The translations under genes were made by a program, and so were the position numbers. DNA of 64,000 nucleotides from UBA932 sp031548545 (GTDB lineage Bacteria > Bacteroidota > Bacteroidia > Bacteroidales > UBA932), in assembly GCA_031548545.1 (NCBI GenBank), contig JAVBQY010000007.1, positions 62,001-126,000 of the forward strand, given 5' to 3'. Below are positions 18,165 to 27,153 of this stretch, piece after piece. Position 1 is the first letter of the stretch, and each line of letters starts with the position of its first letter. Under the pieces are notes generated by a model that saw nothing but the letters and a program-made list of their open reading frames with translations, was not told where the DNA came from and did not search any database.

Positions 18165-18328
18165 CGGGCTTTTAAGACCATAATAACAGAGAGAAAATGT
18201 GTAGCCTGTAGAAGGTGTTTGCGCAATCGGTGTCGCCCCTCCTTTTACAAAGTGCAAAGTTAATTTGTGTTGATAATCATAAGTTTACAAGCTTTTTGAT
18301 GACCCTAAATTATGTCTTATCGTGAAAG
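18165..18328 (+). other. Untranslated leader of the polysaccharide operon
   Basis: About 160 bases lie between the operon promoter and upxY, the longest gene-free stretch in the window together with the divergent promoters. In Bacteroides, UpxY proteins act through the 5' leader of their own operon, so this is the likely target. I see no strong hairpin with a T run. On the reverse strand TAACTTTG (18262-18255) matches a -7 box and might drive an antisense transcript. Confidence 0.45.
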
Positions 18329-18889
18329 ATGCAGCAGTTTGACGAGAACGAAATAAAGTGGTATGCCATGCGGGTTACCTATAGCCGGGAGATGAAGTTG
18401 AAAGCTTACCTGGACAGCATAGGTATTAGCAGTTATGTACCCCTGCAGATGGCCGAGGTGGTTAAAGGCGGCCGGAAACAAAAGGTCTTGCTGCCTGTTA
18501 TCCATAATTTGATTTTTATACAATCTACCCGCCTGGTACTGGCTACCCTGAAGAAAGAAATAGAATCAAAAATTCCTTTCCGTTATATGATGGATAAGCG
18601 CCTGAAGCAAGCCATCACGGTTCCGGACAAGGAAATGCAGGAATTTATGTCTCTGGCGGGAATGTTACAAGAGCAACTAATATTTACCACCGAAGTAGAT
18701 CCCTCCATGAAAAAGGGGGCGAGGGTGCGGGTGAAGTCCGGTCCTTTCCAGGGCATTGAAGGCACGCTGGTGCGTTTCAAAAGAGACCGCCGGGTCATGG
18801 TGTATTTGCAGGGCTTTATGGCGGTCATTACGGCCGCAATCCATCCCGCCCTGCTTGAAATTATAGCCGAAACTAAAAAAGATGAATAA
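18329..18889 (+). CDS. upxY: UpxY-family transcription antiterminator (NusG-like)
   Basis: A 186-residue NusG paralogue. The N-terminal NGN domain opens with WYAMRVTYSREMKLKAYLDSIG and contains LPVIHNLIFIQ; the C-terminal KOW region reads KKGARVRVKSGPFQGIEGTLVRFK. UpxY proteins let RNA polymerase read through long capsule operons. It is the first gene of the locus, the standard position, and overlaps the next gene by 8 bp. No UpxZ partner was found beside it. The ATG at 18329 is preceded by a weak purine-rich stretch. Confidence 0.88.
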   Translation: MQQFDENEIKWYAMRVTYSREMKLKAYLDSIGISSYVPLQMAEVVKGGRKQKVLLPVIHNLIFIQSTRLVLATLKKEIESKIPFRYMMDKRLKQAITVPDKEMQEFMSLAGMLQEQLIFTTEVDPSMKKGARVRVKSGPFQGIEGTLVRFKRDRRVMVYLQGFMAVITAAIHPALLEIIAETKKDE

Positions 18890-19850
18890 AGTTTTAATCA
18901 CGGGAGGCGCCGGTTTTATCGGTTCCAATTTATGTGACGCCCTTTTGGGGCAAGGCTATGAGGTAGTATGTCTTGATAACCTGTCTACCGGGCATAAGCA
19001 TAATATCGCGCAGCACCTTTCCAATGATAAGTTCCGCTTTATAGAAGGGGATATCAGGGACCCGGAGGTTTGCCGCGCGGCGGTCAAGGGCGTGGCCTGC
19101 GTGCTGCACCAGGCGGCGCTGGGTTCCGTACCGCGTTCCATCAATGATCCGGCGACCACTAACGCCGTCAACATTGACGGCTTCCTGAATATGCTCATTG
19201 CCTCCAGAGATGCCGGTGTTAAACGCTTCGTGTACGCTGCCAGCTCGTCTACCTATGGTGACAGCGCCGCCCTGCCCAAGGTGGAGGACACTATCGGAAA
19301 GCCCCTGTCTCCTTATGCCGTTACGAAATATGTGAATGAACTCTATGCCGACGTCTTTGCACGTACGTACGGCATGGAATGCATAGGCCTCCGTTATTTC
19401 AATGTTTTCGGCCGCCGGCAGGATCCCAATGGGGCGTATGCCGCCGTCATTCCCTTGTTTGTAAAAAAGCTGATCAACCTCCAATCTCCAGTGATTAACG
19501 GCGACGGAGAATATTCCCGTGACTTTACTTACATAGATAATGTAGTCCGGATGAACCTGCTGGCCATGACCACCGGCAATCCGCAGGCCGTGAACCAGGT
19601 GTACAATACCGCCTTCGGCGAGCGGACAACGCTCAACGAACTGGTGGGCTATCTCCGCGAATTCCTCAGCGCCTTCGACGCCCGCATTGCCGGGGTGGAA
19701 GTGCTGCACGGCCCCCAACGTGCCGGAGACATTCCCCATTCTTTGGCTTCCATAGACAAGGCCCGCCGGCTGCTGGACTATCAGCCCGCCTACTCCATGA
19801 AGGACGGTTTGAAAGAGGCCGTACAATGGTACTGGGAAAATTTAAAATAA
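18882..19850 (+). CDS. UDP-GlcNAc/UDP-GlcNAcA 4-epimerase (WbpP/TviC-like SDR)
   Basis: A 322-residue extended SDR enzyme with GGAGFIGSN (residues 8-16) and the catalytic set Ser123, Tyr145 and Lys149. Segments such as HQAALGSVPRSINDP, RYFNVFGRRQDPNGAYAAVIP and GDGEYSRDFTYIDN are typical of WbpP/TviC, which interconvert UDP-GlcNAc(A) and UDP-GalNAc(A). With the dehydrogenase next door it should provide UDP-GalNAcA. The gene starts 8 bp inside upxY, and its end lies just before the start of the dehydrogenase gene. Confidence 0.88.
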   Translation: MNKVLITGGAGFIGSNLCDALLGQGYEVVCLDNLSTGHKHNIAQHLSNDKFRFIEGDIRDPEVCRAAVKGVACVLHQAALGSVPRSINDPATTNAVNIDGFLNMLIASRDAGVKRFVYAASSSTYGDSAALPKVEDTIGKPLSPYAVTKYVNELYADVFARTYGMECIGLRYFNVFGRRQDPNGAYAAVIPLFVKKLINLQSPVINGDGEYSRDFTYIDNVVRMNLLAMTTGNPQAVNQVYNTAFGERTTLNELVGYLREFLSAFDARIAGVEVLHGPQRAGDIPHSLASIDKARRLLDYQPAYSMKDGLKEAVQWYWENLK

Positions 19851-19864
19851 CACACAAAAAATAC

Positions 19865-21130
19865 ATGAGCGCTATTAAAATTGCCGTAATCGGTTTGGGC
19901 TATGTGGGCCTGCCTTTGGCCCGTCTCTTTTCTACAAAATATCCGACCGTAGGCTTTGACCTGAACCAGGGCCGGGTAAAAGAATTGATGAGCGGTAGGG
20001 ACTCCACCCTCGAAGTCGATGACCAACTCTTACAACAGGCCATTGCTTCCGGCTTTGTCTGCACCTCCGATATAGAAGATATCCGTGATTGTAATTTTTA
20101 TGTGGTCGCCGTTCCTACCCCCGTAGACCGGAACAATAACCCCGATTTAACCCCGCTTTATAAGGCCAGTGAAACCATCGGCAAGGTGATTGCACGGGGT
20201 GATGTCGTGGTCTACGAATCTACCGTTTACCCCGGCGTTACCGAAGAAGAATGTATTCCGGTGCTGGAGCGGGTCTCCGGCCTGAAATTCAATGTGGATT
20301 TCTTTGCCGGCTATTCTCCCGAGCGCATCAACCCCGGCGACAAGGAACATACCGTAGAGAAAATTAAAAAAGTAACCTCCGGTTCTACCCCTGAAATAGG
20401 TAAGTATGTCAATGAGGTCTACGCCTCCGTGATTACGGCCGGTACCCACCTTGCGCCCACCATCAAGGTAGCGGAAGCGGCTAAGGTGATTGAAAATTCG
20501 CAGCGCGACATCAACATTGCCTTTGTCAATGAGCTGGCCCGTATCTTCAACCGCATGGGCATTGACACCCAGGCCGTGTTGGATGCGGCCGCTACGAAGT
20601 GGAACTTCCTGCCCTTCCGCCCCGGACTGGTAGGCGGCCACTGCATAGGGGTTGACCCTTATTACCTGGCCCAGTGCGCCCAGCGCTACGGCTATAACCC
20701 TGAAATCATCCTGGCCGGCCGGCGCATGAATGACGGCATGGGCCAATACGTAGCCCATGAAATCGTTAAGCTGATGATCAAAAAGGGCATACAGGTACTG
20801 GGTGCAGATATTTTAGTCATGGGTTTCACCTTCAAGGAAAACTGCCCTGATGTCCGCAATACCAAGGTCATCGACATTGTAAGTACACTGCAGGAATATG
20901 GCGTAAACATTACCGTGTACGACCCATGGGCCAATCCGGCCATTGCCCGGCACGAGTACGGCATAGAGGTAGTGAATACCCTTGGCGCGGACAAGCAATT
21001 CGACGCCCTGGCCTTCGCTGTGGCGCATAAGGAGTTTTCGGACTTTTCCATAGAAGCGGTGCTCAAAGATACGGCCGTGGTCTATGATGTGAAATGGGTG
21101 GTAAAAGGGGAGGTTGATGGGCGTTTGTAA
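19865..21130 (+). CDS. UDP-HexNAc 6-dehydrogenase (WbpO/TviB-like)
   Basis: The ATG at 19865 gives 421 residues starting just before the NAD-binding motif VIGLGYVGLPLA; an open extension of 13 codons upstream overlaps the epimerase and is unlikely. The catalytic cysteine is Cys260 in GGHCIGVDPYYL, and ESTVYPG and SPERINPGD are family landmarks. The enzyme oxidises the C6 of UDP-GlcNAc or UDP-GalNAc to a uronic acid with two NAD+. Together with the preceding epimerase this is a WbpO/WbpP or TviB/TviC pair, which supports a HexNAc-uronate in the polymer. Confidence 0.9.
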   Translation: MSAIKIAVIGLGYVGLPLARLFSTKYPTVGFDLNQGRVKELMSGRDSTLEVDDQLLQQAIASGFVCTSDIEDIRDCNFYVVAVPTPVDRNNNPDLTPLYKASETIGKVIARGDVVVYESTVYPGVTEEECIPVLERVSGLKFNVDFFAGYSPERINPGDKEHTVEKIKKVTSGSTPEIGKYVNEVYASVITAGTHLAPTIKVAEAAKVIENSQRDINIAFVNELARIFNRMGIDTQAVLDAAATKWNFLPFRPGLVGGHCIGVDPYYLAQCAQRYGYNPEIILAGRRMNDGMGQYVAHEIVKLMIKKGIQVLGADILVMGFTFKENCPDVRNTKVIDIVSTLQEYGVNITVYDPWANPAIARHEYGIEVVNTLGADKQFDALAFAVAHKEFSDFSIEAVLKDTAVVYDVKWVVKGEVDGRL

Positions 21131-22142
21131 GCGCATATCGGTTGTTGTTCCCTGCCGTAATGAGGAAGGCTTTATCGGCGCCTTTCTGGAGAACATGCTT
21201 TCCCAGGATTATCCCCAGGATTGCCTGGAAATCATCATAGCCGACGGAATGAGCACAGATAACACTGCCGCTATTGTCAAGGGCTATCAACGGCAATATC
21301 CTGCGGTCCAACTCATTAATAACGAAAAACAAACCGTGCCCTATGCCCTGAACAAGGCTATACGGTATGCCACCGGAGACATCATTGTAAGGGCGGATGT
21401 ACACGCCATTTATCCGGCTAACTACTTGTTGGAGTTGTCGGAGCGGCTTATAACACTTCATGCGGACAATGTCGGGGGCGTCTGTGAAACCCTGCCGGCC
21501 GATAATCAACGAAAAAGCCGGGCCATAGCCATTGTAATGAGTAACTGGTTTGGTGTAGGTAATTCTTATTTTAGAATAGGGGCTGAGGCGGTTAAGGAAG
21601 TGGATACGGTACCCTTTGGTTGTTTTCACAGAGCCCTGTTTGACCGTATAGGCTTTTTTGACGAGGAGTTGACCCGTAACCAGGATGATGAGTTCAACGG
21701 CCGGATCATCAAAAACGGGGGAAAGATTTATCTCTTACCCCACTTGAAAATCCAATATTTTGCCCGGGACAAGGTATCGAAAATGCTTCGTATGTTTTAT
21801 CAATACGGTCTATTTAAACCGCTGGTAAATATTAAATTGGGAGCGCCGGCGACCCTCCGCCAGTTTGCCCCGCTTTGTTTCTTGCTCGGCCTTTTCTTCG
21901 GTGGGCTGTTGAGTTGTCTTAGCCAGACCTTGTTTATGTTATATGGCGCCGTACTCTGCCTGTATCTTGTGTTGGGCTTGTATGCCTGCAAGCGCGACAT
22001 CGCTAAGGACCCCGGATTACTGTTTTATACACCCTGGCTGTTTTTACTGATACACCTCGCTTACGGTTGGGGCTACCTTTCCGGAATCTATACATTCAAC
22101 CTGCTTCGTAAAACGACGACAAAAGTCGATATCAACAGATAA
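21117..22142 (+). CDS. Family 2 glycosyltransferase with C-terminal membrane helices (ExoA-like)
   Basis: The ATG at 21117, preceded by AGG-rich ribosome-binding sequence, gives 341 residues. The GT-A core has VVVPCRNEE, IIIADGMSTDN and RADVHA (the metal-binding position), then EELTRNQDDEFNGR. Two to three hydrophobic helices follow residue 240. The layout is that of ExoA-type inverting transferases acting on lipid-linked sugars at the inner membrane. It overlaps the dehydrogenase gene by 14 bp. The donor and acceptor cannot be read. Confidence 0.85.
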   Translation: MGVCKRISVVVPCRNEEGFIGAFLENMLSQDYPQDCLEIIIADGMSTDNTAAIVKGYQRQYPAVQLINNEKQTVPYALNKAIRYATGDIIVRADVHAIYPANYLLELSERLITLHADNVGGVCETLPADNQRKSRAIAIVMSNWFGVGNSYFRIGAEAVKEVDTVPFGCFHRALFDRIGFFDEELTRNQDDEFNGRIIKNGGKIYLLPHLKIQYFARDKVSKMLRMFYQYGLFKPLVNIKLGAPATLRQFAPLCFLLGLFFGGLLSCLSQTLFMLYGAVLCLYLVLGLYACKRDIAKDPGLLFYTPWLFLLIHLAYGWGYLSGIYTFNLLRKTTTKVDINR

Positions 22143-22153
22143 TAATCGAAATT

Positions 22154-23356
22154 ATGGCTATTCCTTTTTCTCCCCCCTATATTGATGATGAGGTGATCCG
22201 CGAAGTGGTCTCCGCCTTAGAGAGCGGATGGATTACCACCGGCCCCAAAGTAAAGGCCCTGGAACTGGAGCTTAAACACTACAGTGGGGCGCAGGAAGTG
22301 CTTTGCGTCAACTCCTGGACCTCGGGCGCCATCATGATGCTCAGGTGGCTGGGACTCAAAGAGGGCGACGAGGTTATCGTGCCAGCCTACACCTATTCGG
22401 CTACTGCTCTGGCTGTTATTCATGCCGGCGGAAAGCCCGTCATGGTCGATGTAGACGAAAACTTCAATATAGCACCCGCCGCGGTGGAAAAGGCCATAAC
22501 GTCCCGGACCAAGGCCGTTATTCCGGTGGATATCGCCGGTTATCCCTGTGATTATGACGCCCTGCAGGACATCATAGTACGTCGACGTGACCTGTTCACC
22601 GCTACAAGCCCGGTACAGCAACAATTCGGCCGGATTATGCTCCTCTCCGATGCCGCCCACTCGCTGGGCGCCACCTACAAGGGCAAACCGGTCGGTAGTA
22701 ATGCTGATGTGGTGATTTTCTCCCTGCATGCGGTCAAAAATGTAACCACGGCCGAGGGGGGCGCCATCTGCCTGAACCTGCCGGCCCCTTTTGATAATGC
22801 CCGGATGTATCAGGAACTCCGGCTGATGAGCCTGAACTGCCAGACCAAGGACGCCTTTACCAAGTCCCAGGCAGGCGGTTGGCGTTATGATATTACAGGC
22901 CTGGGCATGAAGATCAATATGCCCGATATCAACGCAGCCATAGGATTAGTCCAGATCCGGAAGTACGCCGCCTTATTGGCGGAGCGTAAACGGGTCTTTG
23001 AACGCTATAACGCCGCTTTTTCCCACTATGACTGGGCGCAGCTCCCTCCGGCAGCCTGTGTCGGCAAAGAAACCTCCTATCATCTCTATGCCCTTCGCCT
23101 TAAAGGCCGTGATGAGGCCTTCAGGGATGCTGTAATTGACCGCATAGCCCAACAGGGGGTGGCCGTCAATGTCCACTTCATCCCCATGCCTATGCTGAGC
23201 TACTTCCGTTCCTTAGGCTATGACATTGCCGACTATCCGCAGGCCTATGCCAATTATTCTAATGAAATCTCCCTGCCGGTCTATCCGCAATTGACGGATG
23301 ATCAGGCGGACCTTGTAATAAAAATCGTGGTAGATTCCTATAACGCCCTCATATAA
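22154..23356 (+). CDS. DegT/DnrJ/EryC1-family sugar aminotransferase
   Basis: A 400-residue PLP enzyme. The PLP lysine is Lys195 in FSLHAVKNVTTAEGG, Asp166 in SDAAHS binds the pyridine nitrogen, and PAYTYSATALAV is a family landmark. These enzymes aminate keto sugars using glutamate. Together with the WbpM/PglF-type dehydratase transcribed divergently upstream, it would make a UDP-4-amino-6-deoxy-HexNAc (bacillosamine-type). It directly precedes the PglC-like transferase, which often uses such sugars. Confidence 0.9.
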   Translation: MAIPFSPPYIDDEVIREVVSALESGWITTGPKVKALELELKHYSGAQEVLCVNSWTSGAIMMLRWLGLKEGDEVIVPAYTYSATALAVIHAGGKPVMVDVDENFNIAPAAVEKAITSRTKAVIPVDIAGYPCDYDALQDIIVRRRDLFTATSPVQQQFGRIMLLSDAAHSLGATYKGKPVGSNADVVIFSLHAVKNVTTAEGGAICLNLPAPFDNARMYQELRLMSLNCQTKDAFTKSQAGGWRYDITGLGMKINMPDINAAIGLVQIRKYAALLAERKRVFERYNAAFSHYDWAQLPPAACVGKETSYHLYALRLKGRDEAFRDAVIDRIAQQGVAVNVHFIPMPMLSYFRSLGYDIADYPQAYANYSNEISLPVYPQLTDDQADLVIKIVVDSYNALI

Positions 23357-23358
23357 AC

Positions 23359-23937
23359 ATGCTCAAACGCTCCTTTGATATACTGTCTTCCGGCTTGGGC
23401 CTGCTTGTCCTTTCGCCTCTGTTTGTCCTGATAGCGCTCTGGATAGCCTTGGACTCCGGGGGCGGCGTCTTCTACAAGCAGTTACGGGTGGGGCGGTACA
23501 ATAAGGATTTTAAACTGTATAAGTTTCGCTCCATGCGTGTGGGCGCCGACAAGGCCGGCCTGCTGACCGTCGGCGGCCGCGATGCCCGCATCACCAAACC
23601 GGGCTATTTTATCCGTAAGTACAAGATAGACGAACTGCCCCAGCTGCTCAATGTCCTGAAAGGGGATATGAGCCTGGTAGGGCCGCGACCCGAAGTACGC
23701 AGATATGTGGCGTTGTACAATCCGCAGCAGTTGCAAGTCTTGTCCGTTCGCCCCGGCATTACGGACACCGCCTCCATCAAATACCGGAATGAGAACGAAC
23801 TCTTAGCCGCACAAGCCGATCCGGAAACCTATTATATCACCACGATTATGCCCGACAAGCTCCGGCTCAACCTTGAATACATTGCTGCCAGGTCCTTTTG
23901 CAGGGACATTCAAACCATAGTAAAGACCATATTATAG
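23359..23937 (+). CDS. Initiating phosphoglycosyltransferase, PglC-like (bacterial sugar transferase family)
   Basis: A 192-residue protein consisting of the minimal monotopic phosphoglycosyltransferase domain: one N-terminal membrane-inserted hydrophobic segment (residues 9-31), KFRSMR, the DELPQLLNVLKGDMSLVGPRPE core (its Asp-Glu pair is catalytic in PglC) and RPGITD. It moves a sugar-1-phosphate to undecaprenyl phosphate and so starts the repeat unit. The small size matches PglC rather than the larger WbaP/WcaJ. It starts 2 bp after the aminotransferase stop and is 9 bp from wza. Confidence 0.92.
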   Translation: MLKRSFDILSSGLGLLVLSPLFVLIALWIALDSGGGVFYKQLRVGRYNKDFKLYKFRSMRVGADKAGLLTVGGRDARITKPGYFIRKYKIDELPQLLNVLKGDMSLVGPRPEVRRYVALYNPQQLQVLSVRPGITDTASIKYRNENELLAAQADPETYYITTIMPDKLRLNLEYIAARSFCRDIQTIVKTIL

Positions 23938-23946
23938 TATACAACA

Positions 23947-24714
23947 ATGCAAAAAATTCTATTGGCCTCCCTTATTCTTTTTTTAACCTCCTGCGCCGCC
24001 CCCAAAAATTTCATCTATTATGAAAATGCGGGTAGCTTTACCGGGCAGGAAGTCCTCCAATCGTATGAGAACAAGATACAGAAGGACGATGTCCTGGCTA
24101 TCATGGTCGGCAGCCAGTCGCCGGAGTTGACCGCCCCGTTCAACCCGGTAGGCAATACCACCGCTTCCAGTGTGAAAAACGAACCCTACGGCCATCTGGT
24201 CGATGCACAGGGGGATATTGTATTTCCCATCATCGGAAAAATTCATGTCTTGGGGATGACCCATAAGGAACTGGCCGCCTATATTGAAAAGGCCATTATA
24301 GATGGCGGCTATATCAAGGACCCGAGCGTATCGGTGAGCCTTCAGAATTTCAAGATCTCGGTCTTGGGCGAGGTGAAGGCTCCCGGGGTGAAAGCCATCG
24401 CCTCCGAGCGGGTAACCATTTTTGACGCCATTGGTTTGGCTGGCGACCTGACCATCTACGGCCTCCGCAACAATATTTCCATCATCCGCGAGGAAGACGG
24501 CAAACGCGCCTTGGCCTATGTAGACATCAGCAATAAGGAGATCTTCAATTCTCCCTATTACTATTTGCGCCCCAATGATATTGTCTATGTACAGCCCAAC
24601 AAGAAACAGCAGAAGGCCAGCAACACCGATCTGACTGCCTTTACAATGGTCGTATCCAGTACCTCTTTGTTGATTTCCATTGCCAACCTGATTATGTCCA
24701 TTGCCCGATTCTAA
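23947..24714 (+). CDS. wza: Wza-like polysaccharide export lipoprotein
   Basis: A 255-residue outer-membrane lipoprotein: hydrophobic signal with lipobox LTSC (Cys16), then a polysaccharide biosynthesis/export (PES) domain and an SLBB domain (ISVLGEVKAPGVKAI). It is shorter than E. coli Wza. A hydrophobic C-terminal segment (FTMVVSSTSLLISIANLIM) could be the membrane-spanning helix. It forms the export channel and works with Wzc, whose gene begins 2 bp after its stop. Confidence 0.9.
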   Translation: MQKILLASLILFLTSCAAPKNFIYYENAGSFTGQEVLQSYENKIQKDDVLAIMVGSQSPELTAPFNPVGNTTASSVKNEPYGHLVDAQGDIVFPIIGKIHVLGMTHKELAAYIEKAIIDGGYIKDPSVSVSLQNFKISVLGEVKAPGVKAIASERVTIFDAIGLAGDLTIYGLRNNISIIREEDGKRALAYVDISNKEIFNSPYYYLRPNDIVYVQPNKKQQKASNTDLTAFTMVVSSTSLLISIANLIMSIARF

Positions 24715-24716
24715 TT

Positions 24717-27152
24717 ATGCAAAAAACTAACTATACCTTCGAAAAAAATAATTCCATAACGGAAAACCCTATACGGGACTTCCTGGAGGCCTGCCTCAGC
24801 AATTGGTACTGGTTCGTCCTTTCGGTTCTGGTTTTCCTGGCCGGCGGCTACCTGTACTCCGCCTCCCAGACACAGCTTTACCGGGTAGAGTCCATCGTAC
24901 TGATCAAGTCCGATAAGAAGGGCGGCGGGGTATCCGAAAGCGCCATCTTTGCGGATATGAGCCTTATGAATTCAGGAAGTGCCGTGGAAAATGAAATCCT
25001 TACCCTCCGTTCTACCGGCCTCATGGAGAAGGTGGTTCGCAACCTGGGCTTAGATGTCAGCTATACGGTTAAGCCATTGCTGCGCGTGGTGGATATCTAT
25101 GGGAAGTCGCCCATAGAAGTACAATTTATAGAGAAAGAGACCATGCAGGGATTCAGCGCCCTGATTACCCCGCTTTCGGAAATACAGTACAGCTACACCT
25201 TAGCTTCAGCAGAGGGTGAACATTGGCATATTGCCAATTACAACGATACCATCAGTGTCAAGGCCGGTCAATTTGTGGTAAAACCGGCTATAAACTTTTC
25301 AAGCGCTGCTATTGGCGACGAGATTCGTGTCTCCTTAAGCAGCCCCAGAAGCATGGCCAAGGGCCTGGCCGGAGCGCTCAATGTAAGGCGTACCGATAAA
25401 ATTACCAATGGCCTTACCCTGGCTATGGCCGGTAATAACCGCCAACGCGCCTTAGATATCCTGAATGAACTCATCAAGGTCTACAATGATGATGTGATCA
25501 ACGATAAGAACCGGGTGGCGGAAAAAACAGAGGAGTTTATTATTGAGCGTATTGCCGATATTTCTTCGGACCTGGGGGGGATTGATACCCAGATAGAGGG
25601 GCTTAAAAAAGAGACCAACGCCCCGGACCTCTCTTCCGCTGCCGGCATGTATATGCAGGAAAATACGCAGTATAAGCAGGAACTGGTGGGCATAGAAACA
25701 GAATTGGCCCTGATCGGCTTTATCCGGAACTACCTGACGGATCCGGAAAAGAAAAACGAACTTATTCCCGTGAATACCGGCTTATCTGATATTGGTATCG
25801 AAAGCCAGATCGCCCAGTACAATGCCTTGAAATTGCAGTATGACAAAATCGCGCCTTATTCAGGGGATAACAATCCGGTGATTGTGGAACTGGTCAACTC
25901 CATGAATAGTACCCGTCTGACCATGATTCAGTCCATCGATAACATGATCTCCAGCCTGAAAATCAGGCAGCGTAAGGCCCAACGCCAGGAAAATAACGCC
26001 AAACTCCGGATCGCCTCCGTGCCCACCCAGGAGAAGATGATCAATGATATTATCCGCCAGCAAAAGATCAAGGAAGAACTCTACCTCTACCTGCTGAACA
26101 AGCGGGAAGAGAATGCCCTGAACTTGGCCATTACCGAGTCCAATGCCAAGGTGATAGAGGTGGCCGACGGCAGCCGGGCGCCCTATGCCCCCGATGAGAC
26201 CAGTATCCTGACCTTTGCCGCCCTGATCGGCCTGTTGCTTCCGGCCGCGGCCATCTACCTGATCTTCTTTATCCGTTCTTTAGATACCAAAATACATAGC
26301 AAGCGGGATGTGGAAAAACAACTGTCCATCCCCGTTATCGGCGAGTTACCCAGTAAGCCCAAACGATTGGAGGGAGAGGAGATTTGTATCAGCGAGAACG
26401 GCCGCGACCGTTTGTCTGAGTCTTTCCGCGTGGTACGCAATAACTTAGACTATGTCATCAAGACCACACCGGTCGACTGTCCGGTGATTCAGGTGACCTC
26501 CACCATCCCCGGCGAGGGGAAGACCTATGTGACCATCAACCTGGCCCTCTCTTACGCCCATACCGGCAAACGGGTCTTATTGGTAGACTTAGACCTGCGC
26601 AAGGGGCGGTTGACCAAAGTCTTATCCAAGATAGGCGAGGGGGTGAGCTCCTATCTTTCAGGGAAAACGGAGGAGATCAGCGTTCAACATGCCGTTGTAC
26701 ATGATAACATGGACCTCTTGCGTTGCGGCTCCATTCCGCCCAATCCGGCCAACCTCCTGATGTCCGATAGGTTGGATGCCATGTTCAGCCAACTGCGTCA
26801 GCAATATGACATGATATTCATTGACTCCATCCCCTATGCCGTAGCGGCCGACGCCGCCCTGATCAACCGCCTGACGGACGTGTCTCTCTATGTGATCCGT
26901 GACGGCAAGGTCGACAAGCGTTACCTGCCGGAACTGGCCAAGGTCAATGAAGAAAATAAACTAAGCAACCTGGTGATTGTATTGACGGATATCAATATGG
27001 AGGCCCGGCGTTATGGTTACGGCTATGGTTACGGCTATGGCTACGGCTATGGCTACGGCTACGGTTATGGTTATGGTGAAGAAGAAGAGGAAAAGGCAGC
27101 AAGTCCCAAAGGTGGTTTACTGGCCCGGTTAAGAAAGAAGAAAAAGGCATAG
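24717..27152 (+). CDS. wzc: Wzc-like polysaccharide co-polymerase and tyrosine autokinase
   Basis: An 811-residue inner-membrane protein. A first membrane helix lies near residues 30-50, followed by the Wzz-type periplasmic region with long coiled-coil stretches (about 270-480) and a second helix near 500-520. A BY-kinase domain follows: Walker A PGEGKT (near 599), Walker A' VLLVDLDLRKG and Walker B MIFIDSIPY. Residues 766-787 are 11 Tyr-Gly pairs, followed by Glu- and Lys-rich stretches; this is the autophosphorylated Tyr cluster, in an unusually regular form. Wzc controls chain length and export with Wza. The PHP-type phosphatase at 48471 is its likely partner. Confidence 0.92.
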   Translation: MQKTNYTFEKNNSITENPIRDFLEACLSNWYWFVLSVLVFLAGGYLYSASQTQLYRVESIVLIKSDKKGGGVSESAIFADMSLMNSGSAVENEILTLRSTGLMEKVVRNLGLDVSYTVKPLLRVVDIYGKSPIEVQFIEKETMQGFSALITPLSEIQYSYTLASAEGEHWHIANYNDTISVKAGQFVVKPAINFSSAAIGDEIRVSLSSPRSMAKGLAGALNVRRTDKITNGLTLAMAGNNRQRALDILNELIKVYNDDVINDKNRVAEKTEEFIIERIADISSDLGGIDTQIEGLKKETNAPDLSSAAGMYMQENTQYKQELVGIETELALIGFIRNYLTDPEKKNELIPVNTGLSDIGIESQIAQYNALKLQYDKIAPYSGDNNPVIVELVNSMNSTRLTMIQSIDNMISSLKIRQRKAQRQENNAKLRIASVPTQEKMINDIIRQQKIKEELYLYLLNKREENALNLAITESNAKVIEVADGSRAPYAPDETSILTFAALIGLLLPAAAIYLIFFIRSLDTKIHSKRDVEKQLSIPVIGELPSKPKRLEGEEICISENGRDRLSESFRVVRNNLDYVIKTTPVDCPVIQVTSTIPGEGKTYVTINLALSYAHTGKRVLLVDLDLRKGRLTKVLSKIGEGVSSYLSGKTEEISVQHAVVHDNMDLLRCGSIPPNPANLLMSDRLDAMFSQLRQQYDMIFIDSIPYAVAADAALINRLTDVSLYVIRDGKVDKRYLPELAKVNEENKLSNLVIVLTDINMEARRYGYGYGYGYGYGYGYGYGYGYGEEEEEKAASPKGGLLARLRKKKKA
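27012..27077 (+). repeat. In-frame 6-bp repeat (TAYGGY) x 11 in wzc
   Basis: Eleven consecutive codon pairs TAT/TAC-GGT/GGC encode the Tyr-Gly tail of Wzc. The pattern is strictly periodic but mixes synonymous codons. Gain or loss of units would keep the frame. Confidence 0.95.
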
Positions 27153-27153
27153 G

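Noticed and set aside
18003..18328. Invertible promoter flanked by inverted repeats, as in Bacteroides capsule loci
   Set aside because: No pair of inverted repeats was found around the operon promoter, and no invertase gene is nearby.
18312..18356. A 14-codon open frame overlapping the upxY start, a possible leader peptide
   Set aside because: No ribosome-binding sequence precedes it, its codons show no attenuation pattern, and it overlaps upxY out of frame.
27012..27077. Short tandem repeat considered as a CRISPR-like or mobile-element repeat
   Set aside because: It is an in-frame Tyr-Gly coding repeat without spacers.
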